A stretch of 64,000 bases of DNA, from NCBI GenBank assembly GCA_033558025.1, contig JAUCEF010000013.1:3279001-3343000 (forward strand). The letters are read 5' to 3'. Origin of the DNA: Phytophthora sp. 'mugwort' (taxonomy: Eukaryota > Oomycota > Peronosporomycetes > Peronosporales > Peronosporaceae). Within the stretch, counting starts at the first letter, position 1. Each line of letters starts with the position of its first letter. The notes below the pieces were generated by a model. The model was not told the DNA's origin. It searched no databases and saw only the letters and a program-made list of their open reading frames with translations. Positions 1 to 8,609 of the stretch are shown here, in pieces. The position numbers and the translations under genes were made by a program.

Positions 1-38
1 AATGGAGGCACTCGCTAAGGAGACAGAAACGGAGGTAT

Positions 39-611
39 TTGCGAGCAGCAAAGGCTGGTGGAACGCCGCGCTCTGTCGTTGCGCTTTCTCGCATCTTTTC
101 CCGGTGTCGCAGCAGGACGGAAGATCCAGTGATGCTGATCTGGGACGACTTCAGCGCCAACTGGACCACCGAGATTACCGAGTTCGCGGCGGAGAAGAAC
201 GTCGTGCTACAACGAGTACCTCGCGGATATACCAACTACTGACAACCTGCGAGTATGTCCTGGAAAACCCCGCAGAAGGACCGCATGAGAGGGAAGTTGG
301 CTGACTACTTGTGCTCCGAGTGCGCTAGAATGCAAGTTCCGAGGGGTAGCGAGGAAACCACGCTGAAACCACCCGACATGAATCGGGTGATGCGGTGACA
401 GCACGCTGCGTGGGGCGGGCTGAGCACCAAGACTATCAAGGGTATCTTCAAGCGCATCAACTTGTTGTTTGACGAGCGGGAAGGGGCCGATATCGAGACA
501 AGCGACTCCTGCGCAGTCGACGAAGCGCCTTTGATGGATGCTCTATCGTTGATTGACGAACAGGTCGGGGAAGTAGGCTGTGATGACGACGTAGTTGACA
601 GATTTGTTTAG
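39..611 (+). pseudogene. pogo-type DDE transposase, 3' half, broken
   Basis: Remnant of a pogo/Tc1-superfamily DDE transposase that would have cut and pasted its own element. One reading frame runs from about 39 to the TAG at 609-611, interrupted by TGA at 240-242 and TGA at 396-398. It contains the second catalytic aspartate block (LIWDDFSANW, about 133-162), the VPRGYT block, a QPAS-SW block where functional relatives have QPAD, so the third catalytic Asp appears lost, and an acidic C-terminal tail after the WGGLSTKTIK block at 411. The piece before about 120 (KGWWNAAL) lies in another frame, so there is at least one frameshift too. The 5' half lies outside the window. The family call is confident; the exact subfamily is not. 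Confidence 0.8.
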
Positions 612-1407
612 CAGGAGGAGTATGTGTGAATATAACGGTACTGCCGTTCATAAGTTCTTTTGTACATTAGATTTTTCACGGTGAGTGGGTTAGGTTGTAC
701 AGTGGGGTGACAATTAACAGCAAGATTACAGTACTTGATATTAGTGAGATTGGTCGAAAAAAGAAATTCTCCTGAATGTGTTGGACCAAATGCTCAGTTT
801 TGTATGCTTGTGTCGGACGATATGATGTCTATACAAATTGCAAGATATGCTTCAATACACACGATTTCGTTGGACCGAATCCAAAAGGACCAAACCTCTA
901 CATCTGCGTATGTATTTTCAAAGATATCGTAAAGAAGCCACTCACAAAAACAAGAACGACGAACGCCGCGCTGCGCTTGCAGACTTGCAGACAGCGCCAG
1001 CGACTTGATCGCGCTGGCGGCAGAGCGCATGGGCAGCGAGTGGTTTGCGTTGGACCAACGGGTGCTATTGTGGTATTGATGTGGCTTGCTTGTAGAGCGT
1101 TCACGAAGACATCACAGCTTTCGGTTGTGTCCTGGTAATGTATAGCGTGCCATGGTTTGGCCTGGGTACGCGCGAACCTCCGTAGTAAGTTAGCTCGCTT
1201 CGGGCCCGGTTGCGTACCACACGCATTAAAATGCGAACAGGCTCTCCGCGTATTGTCTAGAAATGATCGTGGCGCGCTATACGCAAACCAAAAGGACACA
1301 ACGTTGCGGACACATATCCTGGATAGCCGCATGCAGGTAAATAGCTGATGCTATTGGCAATTAGGATATTTTATCACGGGAGGACTTGTCGCTCTTACGC
1401 AAAAGAT
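612..1407. other. spacer without a recognisable gene
   Basis: Open frames here are short and mutually contradictory on both strands. The phrase TTGGACC(A/G)A recurs at about 780, 871, 887 and 1049, which suggests an internally repetitive or transposon-derived stretch. The longest frame (minus, 898-1332) has no motif I recognise. I see no gene. Confidence 0.5.
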
Positions 1408-3480
1408 TTACTGCTGTTGACCATTGTAGCTGCTCTTTGCGACGCATGTGGTACGATGGTGGATACGAAGACTTCGTGTTGCGGAATGCAGCTTGTCACG
1501 GGCTTGGTCAAGTGAGGGGCTGTCCGTGAAGGTGCCACTCCGAATCAATTCACTTTCAATTCGGGTTATCAGAAAACGAAAGTCTGGCAGCCTCTTTCTT
1601 TTGAATTTATCAGGCATATCAGCAGGTGCGAGGATTCGAATGAGCGGGTATCTCTTTGCAAGGTCCGAAACCACCAAAGTTCCCATGCATTAGATATCGT
1701 TCCCTTGGGGAACTCAAAGTCGCTCGGAACCCGATTCAGAGCTCCATGTAGGTGGATACGGGAATCGTGGGTTGGGGACTGTGTAAGATCATCATTGTCG
1801 CCTAACGTGGACGGCGAACCTGACCGCGCAGACTGCATAAATTCGGTAAAGTCAGTTTCCTTTATTGCTGCTCGGATTGCTTCGTTCACTGAGTTTCTGG
1901 TGGCTAATCCATAGTCAAATTAGTCTATTACTTAGTGTGTCGTTGATTTGTGCAGCTAGGGCGGGGGTCATTTCCTTCAGAGTCGTCACCACCTCAGTAA
2001 TTTGCTTGGCGTTGCATAGCAACCAGGATACCGATGTGTGGCGGAACACTTGTGAGGCGAATCGAATGATTTGCTTGAGAACTGCAACATGAGACTTGTT
2101 CCGGCAGCGCGGCTAGCATATCCGGATCGCGGAATAATGTGGACGTGAAAACCAAATGGAGTGAATGAATATTATTCTTCAGGCAATCGGAGTGATAAAC
2201 AAAAGGCACCAAAACGAAAACGCATGCGGGCTGCAGGGCGGGTGGAGACGCCGGGAAACACATGTCCACCCACTCCTTTCCTCACTGTGCCATCTAGAGT
2301 CTCAAAACACGGGGGGGGAGGATTGCAAAATTGGGCGATTCAAAAGGAAGACCTGCTACAAATCGTCCAGCCACCATATCTCCTGCTGCCTCATACCGAA
2401 CGTATGTGTTTTGCACACCTGGGAGGCTCCAACCGGCTCTTAAACGTATTGGCGTTGACGATGGCCCAGCAGTAGAACAGCTAGAAACGAAAGTAGCAGA
2501 GCCTTTGCGCGCAGCGTGAGATCCAAAATCAGTAGAATTCAAACCAGATCCAGACAAAGTGTCAGCGACCTCAGGTAAGGAGAGTGTTCTCGTCAAAAAT
2601 CTTTGCATAACGATCATATTGATTGTTTCGGGGAAATAACAGTGAGCTCGAGTCGAAACCAAACACGGACAGATATATAGCCATCGAGAGCACAGGACAT
2701 AATCGGGCTGCAGCGGATTTGCATACACGTGTCGGGCATCCCGTGGACGCTCGCCTTCTTGATCATTTTTCGTGTGAGCGAATCGAATCGCAATTGGATC
2801 TTGGTGCCATTGCAAGGGCTGATACCGTATAGGTACAGAGTTCCCAGCCCGGCACATCAAATTCAGCGACAGGACCAGAAAATTATGAGCAAAAAATACT
2901 CTTTTCGAGATTGCTGTCTCATCGCTTTGCAAACTAGCTGATACATAGACAACTCGAGCGGCACTTTGCCCTCTGTTAGTCTCAGCCCACTTTCATTCAA
3001 ACGTTTGGTCACTGTTAGCTTAGCCCCTTGAAAAAAAGTTTCATATCTGCCGCAAAAAATTGGCATGGTGACTCCATAAAGACGATAAAGATGGAATATA
3101 CTTGAGCGCATAGAGCTGTACACCGATTTCTCACGCCGCTCGCCGTTAACCTTTCGCAGAGACATTAAAATCGCTGGAAATTCTTTGAAGTAGCTCCTTC
3201 AATGTTGACAGGAGACGTTGAAGGGTGTCAAATTATAAACTGCCGCACCGCTGCATGCTGGAGTAAAGCATCAGTCACACGCAGTTGAGCTTGTAAGGCT
3301 GGGGGGATTTAATAGAGAAGCCTTGTTACCATGAAGCCATACAACGCATTTGCTGATGCCGTACGAGTAATCATCCTTCGACTTCTTCTCAATGAAGTTA
3401 TCTAGCACATTATGGACCTCCTCGTCCAACGAAACCATGCCAAGGACGTCCTCAGCCGAAGGCTCCGAATCTGCGACCAC
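1408..3480 (-). pseudogene. Crypton-like tyrosine recombinase element, decayed
   Basis: Read on the minus strand from 3480 to 1408, this is the near-complete coding region of a Crypton-like tyrosine recombinase, an enzyme that moves a circular DNA element by site-specific recombination. The N-terminal part is at 3480-3271, a SAM-like core-binding segment at 3165-2863, and the catalytic domain at 2932-2294. The catalytic set is visible: first Arg in NLMCRAGN, Lys in HTKNDQEGERPRD, HxxR in SHAARKG, Trp in RAGWSLPGVQ and the Tyr nucleophile in the NTYVRYEAAGD block. Downstream, 2269-1994 and 1889-1408 hold a C-terminal segment with a GCR1-like DNA-binding look (NRVPSDFEFPKGTISNAW). At least four frameshifts or stops break it, so it cannot make a full protein. 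Termini were not found. Confidence 0.78.
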
Positions 3481-3943
3481 CTCAGCAAATTCTCCTCACC
3501 CGAGGACTCCATAATCAACCCACTCTCCCGTGTGCGATCTCCAATCTTCAAAAGACGCTTTCCCTCTGTATTTTTAAAGTACAGTTAGGATCATCTTAAA
3601 TGCGTTCCAACAGCGGTCCAAGTACTACATATGAGTAAACGTAGTGATTGCGGGCGAAATACTTGCTTCGTGTTTATGGTGTTTTCTCATGAGCAATCAT
3701 TTGATCCGAGTTCACCAGTTCACAGTATTAAGGCTGCTACGGGACTTTTCCAATCGGTCTAGGCGACTAAACAGCAATAAAGCTCTGCAACGCTACGCTA
3801 CGCCGTTGAGACAGCCGCAGTGCCCAATGACGCTTAGCAAACGAATGGAGCAAGGTTGTCATTCTCCAGTACGCTAACGCTTCCTCACATTAATGCAAGG
3901 AGAACCATAGGGCCCTGTCAACACTTAGTCCCGACTTCCAACC
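3481..3943. other. spacer between relic and transporter gene
   Basis: About 460 bases with only short frames on both strands. It should contain the promoter of the following transporter gene, but I see no clear core promoter element and no second gene. Confidence 0.4.
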
Positions 3944-5397
3944 ACGAATCGATCGTTCATCCTCCTACTCTTCGTGTTGCTGGCACTCACGCTAAATACT
4001 CCCACTGCTGTAGCTACCAGCAGCGATGATGATGCCGATACCGTACCAAATCTGTCCGGAATGGACACGTATGATGCGCTCGCCATCGCCTTCATCGTGA
4101 TTGGAATGGCTGTGTCGTCCGCAGGAGGTGTGGGTGGCGGTGTCATTATGATATCAGCCATGGTACTTATCATGGGCTTCGACATCAAGCGCGCGACGCC
4201 CATTTCCAATGTCGTCATCCTCGGCGGAGCAGCAGCCAATGCATGGTTCAACATGCACAAGCGCCACCCGTCGGTAGATCGGCCGCTGATCAATCAAGAG
4301 CTCGCGCTCGGCATGATCCCCGTCTTCATCGGCGGCACTGTTCTAGGCGCGCTCATCAACAAATTGCTACTGAGCTACCCCGTCTCCCTGCTCTTCGTCG
4401 TGGTTCTTGCTACCAGCGGCGCACGCATGACAACGAAGGGTATTTGTTTGTACAAGGCGGAGAGTGCGAAGAAAGCTAATGCCGATACTGCCTCTAATTT
4501 CATCGACAGACAAAAGAGTCCCGGCACATACATCCAGGCCGCCACACCTCAAGATTCTCGCAGCAATGACAACGATGAAGACGTGTTGGGAGCAGTTGGT
4601 GCTGCCGTGCTCCTCAAAGTGGCAGCTAGCAAAGTCGAAGACACGAATACAGAACTCGCGCAGATTCTCGAGTAGGGACGTCGCTTTGCCTGGGGTAAAC
4701 ACACCGCCATCCTGATATGTTATCTCAGCGTGGTGGCCACAAGTGTCGGTGACGCGTTCGTGGACTGCGGTGGTGTGACCTACTGGGTAATCCTACTGGT
4801 GGAGATCCCGTGGGTCGCCGTCTTCGTAGTGCTCACCTCGCACTACTTGCACAAGGTGTTCTTGCACAAGGCTGATGTGGACTACCCGTATGTGCAAGGC
4901 GACATTTGTTGGACACGCAAGAACGTAGTCTTCTTTCCTCTGGGGTGTGCGCTGGGCGGCATCGTCGCGGGTATGTTTGGCGTGGGTGGAGGTATCATCA
5001 CTGGCCCTATTATGATTGAAATGGGCATCGTACCGGAGGTGACGTCGTCTACAATGGCACTGATGATCTTGTACTCAACAGTGGCCGCAACTGCCAAGTA
5101 CACGGTGTTCAATATGATCGCCTGGGACTGGGCTGCTGTTCTGTGCGCAGTTACCTTTGTAGTGACCTCTGTCTCACAGGTTGTAATTCTGGGGTTTGTA
5201 CGACGCAGCGGACGTCAATCCATTGTTGTTCTTTGCATTAGCGCGGCTGTAGTGCTAGGCACAGGCTCATAACCTATTGGGCCATAAAGGTCACTTTCGA
5301 AGATGCTGGCGAGCATTTCTCCGTAGATAAGAAACTAAAATGTTTTTTTTTTACTGCCAATGAAATCACTGCCTCAGTTGAACGACTAGAAAGGTAA
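3944..5397 (+). pseudogene. TauE/SafE-family membrane transporter, recently inactivated
   Basis: Family members are multi-pass plasma-membrane transporters proposed to export sulfite, sulfonates or other small anions. The frame reads a hydrophobic leader (FILLLFVLLALTL), a lumenal linker, then two repeats, each with the glycine-rich signature: SAGGVGGGVIMISAMVLIMG near 4120 and GMFGVGGGIITGPIMIEMG near 4970. A hydrophilic loop lies between them (about 4450-4680). Three lesions are visible. The expected start reads ACG AAT CGA (3944) with no in-frame ATG before the leader. TAG at 4673-4675 interrupts the frame. A one-base slip near 5262 gives an early TAA at 5270-5272, while the next frame continues plausibly (LITYWAIKVTF) to 5397. 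Everything else is clean, so decay looks recent. It could instead be a sequencing artefact or use an unseen intron over the TAG. Confidence 0.75.
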
Positions 5398-5432
5398 GGA
5401 CACCCTTCCGTTATAGACCACTCTTTCGGCCA

Positions 5433-5446
5433 GTCATTCAACATTT
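5433..5446 (+). promoter_or_regulatory. oomycete core promoter, Inr-like
   Basis: GTCATTCAACATTT lies 6 bases before the ATG at 5453. It fits the known 16 to 19-base oomycete start-site element (GCTCATTYYNCAWTTT type), which combines an initiator with a flanking region. This makes a very short 5' leader likely. Confidence 0.55.
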
Positions 5447-5452
5447 AACGTC

Positions 5453-6181
5453 ATGGACAGCGACGGCGATACAGCTGCGCAGCTCGCGGCGCGCTACGAC
5501 CGCCTAATAGCCGCGTTGGGAGAGGATGTTTTCCGGGCTTCTACCGGAGGGTACACACAAGTGGGGGACCCTGCAGCAGATGTGACGGAGGCTGAGTGCG
5601 ACGAGCAGAGACAGGAGCTGCTGGCGGCAGCCACCGACAAAAGCGTCCGCTGTGCAGAGCTCATCGCCAAGAGTTTGGAGGCGTCTGCGGCGCTCTTCAA
5701 GCTGCAGAAGACGCTGAAGGATGCGTATGAGCAAAGTAAGGAAGATGGAGGAGATGGAGACGAGGATATGAACAGTGAAGAGGACGACGCGCAGGAGGAC
5801 GAGGCCACCACGCTGCTGTTGCAGGACCTCGTGGCAGCTGGAGACGAGGCCGAAGACGCCGTCAAGCGTCTGGGCGTCGTGCGCAAGACGGCGCGGGCCA
5901 GCCACGAGTTGCTAGTGTCAGCCGAGCACGACTTGCAAGATCATCTAGCCAGCGGGTCTCCCGGGGACGCCGCCGTGCAAAACGAGTTCCGACAGCTTTA
6001 CATGGAGGAATTCACGACCGCGTTTGGCGATGAGCTGGACAAGTTCCGTCAGGAAGAACGCTTCGAGAGTAAGGATGTGACGTATTTAATCTCCTGTATC
6101 CAGGCGGGCGGCGATGTTTTTTCGCCGCTGCAGCAGAAGCTTTTTGTTGAATCCGTTGGGGCTCATGGAGCGTCAGAGTAG
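5453..6181 (+). CDS. Rsa3-like ribosome assembly protein
   Basis: Single-exon protein of 242 residues. The last 65 residues (LYMEEFTTAFGDELDKFRQ, then Ile-Gly-rich VFSPLQQKL) match the pattern of the C-terminal domain of ribosome-assembly protein 3: a helix ending in FGDDLDKLR, then a second helix ending in a hydrophobic G-x-x-x-F turn. In yeast that protein helps early 60S subunit maturation in the nucleolus. The N-terminal two thirds is coiled-coil-like with a very acidic stretch around residues 97-120. The start is the first ATG and sits just behind a core promoter element. It converges with the DOT1-like gene on the other strand (220 bases between stops). The assignment rests on the C-terminal pattern only. 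Confidence 0.6.
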   Translation: MDSDGDTAAQLAARYDRLIAALGEDVFRASTGGYTQVGDPAADVTEAECDEQRQELLAAATDKSVRCAELIAKSLEASAALFKLQKTLKDAYEQSKEDGGDGDEDMNSEEDDAQEDEATTLLLQDLVAAGDEAEDAVKRLGVVRKTARASHELLVSAEHDLQDHLASGSPGDAAVQNEFRQLYMEEFTTAFGDELDKFRQEERFESKDVTYLISCIQAGGDVFSPLQQKLFVESVGAHGASE

Positions 6182-6400
6182 AGTGCTCAACATTAAGGGA
6201 TAGGGAACGGAACAGTAAAAAGATTATAGAGCGTAATATGCATGTATGCAGCCTGTAATCCCTATCGATTCCCTCATGTATATCAACTACATAATGCTTG
6301 TTGTACTGTGACAATGCTTGCTTGACTTGGAATCTGCAACATACTAGAGCAGGCAGTCTGAATGACAACAGCAATCTCATCCTTTCATCAACACGACAAC

Positions 6401-7651
6401 CTAGACACGAAGATTGATCTTGCGCTTCGTCGTCCTCGTTGTCTTCCTGCTGCTTTTCCGTGAGGACCCCTTCGACGTCGCACGTACGTGTGACTTGACA
6501 GCCGGGTAGTAAGAGTCCATTGGTCGCTCGCGCAGCTCACGCTTTTGCCGACGGGTTCGTCCCGCGTTTGCCTGGCCGAAAAAGTCGGCGATCCACTCGA
6601 GCATGGCCTCACTACCGCCCTTCAGTAGTTCGATACCCTTGCTAAAGAGCGGATCCACAGCCATCGGCGGACCATTTGAGCTGTTGTTTGGTGGTGACAT
6701 CTCTACCGACATTTCCTCAGTCTCTGATTCACTCTCCTCATCGGTTAACGCAACACGCCGGTAGAAGTAGCACTGGTGTCCCTCGCTAGAACCTGCCATC
6801 GACGTCGCCACACGTCCGATATTTTCCACTGCAAATCCGTACGTGTCCATGACTTTCCGCGGTGCATGGAAACTGGCATAGTACTTGGCCGAGCTGCGGT
6901 TAAACATATCCGCCATCTTGTCCATCACGTCGGGTGGGAAGCCCACATCAAAACTATACACATGTGAAAAAGGTTCAAACGTGTGAGCGTGGGTAATATC
7001 CCCCGCCGTGAACACCGTCGAGAGCGGCTTCTTGCGTTGCGATTCAAGCGACAACACGCTGCGCAGGTTGTGCAGCGACAGATGCCAGCGCAGCTCCTCG
7101 AGCTCGATGCCGTACGAGACCTGCACGCCAGGGTCCACAGATACGTGGAAGTTGGGTTTGCCCAGTCCTGAGCCCACATCGATGAACCGACTGGTCTTGG
7201 AGAGTTCGCAGTTCACCTTCAGGTAGTCGACCACTCGCTGGAAGGAGGCCTGGGTGATTTCTCCGTAGATGGCGCCACCGGCTGCGTTACCACCCAGACT
7301 TCCTGTTTGCTTTCGAATGGCCTTGTAGACCTCGGACACTTCATGCTCCGTAAACGTCCGCTCGACCTCCTTTTGACGGATGTCGGCCAATGGTGTCACT
7401 TTTCCTGGCGTCCCAATAGATAGTCGCGTCCTCTTCTTATTGGACGTCGGCGTCACTGCATTGCTGCTCGACTGTGTGCTAGGAGTGATACTCTTGCGCT
7501 TCCGGCCAATAATTGCAGCGCTGCTAGGGGTCTTGGGGGGTTTATCGCCGCCCACGACTACTGGAGACGTCATCGATCGCTTCTTAAGGTCGACGCCGCG
7601 CGCGGGGGACAGGAAAGGTCCCGATGTTGCTTGGGGCGACATGATCGGCAT
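6401..7651 (-). CDS. DOT1-like histone H3-K79 methyltransferase
   Basis: Single-exon, 416 residues. DOT1 enzymes transfer methyl groups from S-adenosylmethionine to lysine 79 of histone H3 and affect silencing, DNA repair and cell cycle. Residues 1-95 are Ser/Thr/Pro and Lys-rich, probably disordered with nuclear localisation signals. The catalytic core starts near 128 (YGEITQASF), with the SAM-binding loop IDVGSGLGKPNFHV at 157-170 and the acidic GIELEELRWHLS at 181-192, then a later FDVGFPP strand. The GKPNFH form is typical of the protist (kinetoplastid and oomycete) branch rather than yeast Dot1. The C-terminal 60 residues are very basic (RKSSRKTTRTTKRK), fit for nucleosome or DNA contact. 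It shares a 200-base divergent promoter with the F-box gene. Confidence 0.82.
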   Translation of the reverse strand: MPIMSPQATSGPFLSPARGVDLKKRSMTSPVVVGGDKPPKTPSSAAIIGRKRKSITPSTQSSSNAVTPTSNKKRTRLSIGTPGKVTPLADIRQKEVERTFTEHEVSEVYKAIRKQTGSLGGNAAGGAIYGEITQASFQRVVDYLKVNCELSKTSRFIDVGSGLGKPNFHVSVDPGVQVSYGIELEELRWHLSLHNLRSVLSLESQRKKPLSTVFTAGDITHAHTFEPFSHVYSFDVGFPPDVMDKMADMFNRSSAKYYASFHAPRKVMDTYGFAVENIGRVATSMAGSSEGHQCYFYRRVALTDEESESETEEMSVEMSPPNNSSNGPPMAVDPLFSKGIELLKGGSEAMLEWIADFFGQANAGRTRRQKRELRERPMDSYYPAVKSHVRATSKGSSRKSSRKTTRTTKRKINLRV

Positions 7652-7849
7652 CGAAGCTGTTGGGAATAAGACCTTCAGGCACCTCGTCGACTACGGCGCT
7701 GGCAGAGTGAGTGAGCCGTTCAAAATTCAAAGCTTCGTGTGTGCAACGCACCATCATTGGTGTGCAGCACATCTCAACCCGCGGGCATCAATTTGAAAAC
7801 CCACAGGTTTAAATGCTGCTCACTTTAAGTACGCATTGAGGTAGTGCAC
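7652..7849. promoter_or_regulatory. divergent promoter, DOT1-like / F-box genes
   Basis: These 198 bases separate the two divergent start codons. An initiator-like GCTCACTTTAAG lies near 7817 on the plus strand, about 30 bases before the first ATG of the F-box gene. No other element is clear. Confidence 0.4.
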
Positions 7850-8428
7850 ATGAGATTATCAGTCCGACCAAGCATCAACGCAGCAACTTCGACATCCGTC
7901 GCGTCCCTCGAGCAGCTTCTACTTCGTTACACTTTCTTCTCTCCACGCATGAATCTCCCTGCATCTCGTGCAATTATCCTCCACCCACTGGTCTCCCCCG
8001 TGGACGGCGGCCTGCCGCCCGAAGCTCGCGTCCTAACCGAGTGGCTCCGCTCTTCGAACACAGCAGCAGAGCCCAAGCGCCCGCTGAGTCTCTTGGACTT
8101 CACATGTGACGAGAACGTCCATGTGGTGCTGAGCTTCCTGGACGGGTCATCGCTCTGCGCCGCTCGCAGCGTGTGCCGCTCATGGCGCCGCCTGAGCAAC
8201 GACGACGCGCTGTGGTTTAATCTTTGCTTGCAGGAGTTCCACGTGTCGCCCGAGCAGCTCACCACGCAGCCCGACAGCTATCAAAAGCTCTACCAGTTCG
8301 CCTGCCGCTCGCTCAAGACGTTGCTCCGCGACTACTTGCATGAACAGTGTCTCACCAACCTGCAGAACTCGCTGCGGATCCCTCGAGCCGCCGCCATGAC
8401 GCTCATCGCGTCGCGCTCGTCCGTGTGA
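7850..8428 (+). CDS. F-box protein
   Basis: A small single-exon protein of 192 residues from the first ATG (7850), or 159 from a second ATG at 7949 that sits after a pyrimidine-rich stretch; either may be used. F-box proteins recruit substrates to SCF (Skp1-Cullin-F-box) ubiquitin ligases. The F-box spans about residues 85-130 (numbered from 7850): VVLSFLDGSSLCAARSVCRS, then W-RRLSNDD and LWFNLC, the usual leucine, cysteine and tryptophan pattern. No substrate-binding repeat (LRR, Kelch or WD40) follows; the C-terminus is a short helical tail. The target is therefore unknown. The gene converges with the kinesin gene. Confidence 0.72.
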   Translation: MRLSVRPSINAATSTSVASLEQLLLRYTFFSPRMNLPASRAIILHPLVSPVDGGLPPEARVLTEWLRSSNTAAEPKRPLSLLDFTCDENVHVVLSFLDGSSLCAARSVCRSWRRLSNDDALWFNLCLQEFHVSPEQLTTQPDSYQKLYQFACRSLKTLLRDYLHEQCLTNLQNSLRIPRAAAMTLIASRSSV

Positions 8429-8609
8429 CCCAAGGCAGACGTGACTTCACGTCGACTGCGAGGCAACGTCCATTGCACCTTGCGCCTCGTGCAAACATAC
8501 TAACATCTTAACAGAGAAAAAAAGAGGGGAAACGACTACAAGAAATTCAATAGGATGACCGACTTCTTCTTGAGTCTTCGGTGTGTGTTTGGTGCCTTTA
8601 ACAGAATGA

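Noticed and set aside
898..1332. 144-codon minus-strand frame
   Set aside because: No motif, and a competing plus frame of similar length; the region looks repetitive rather than coding.
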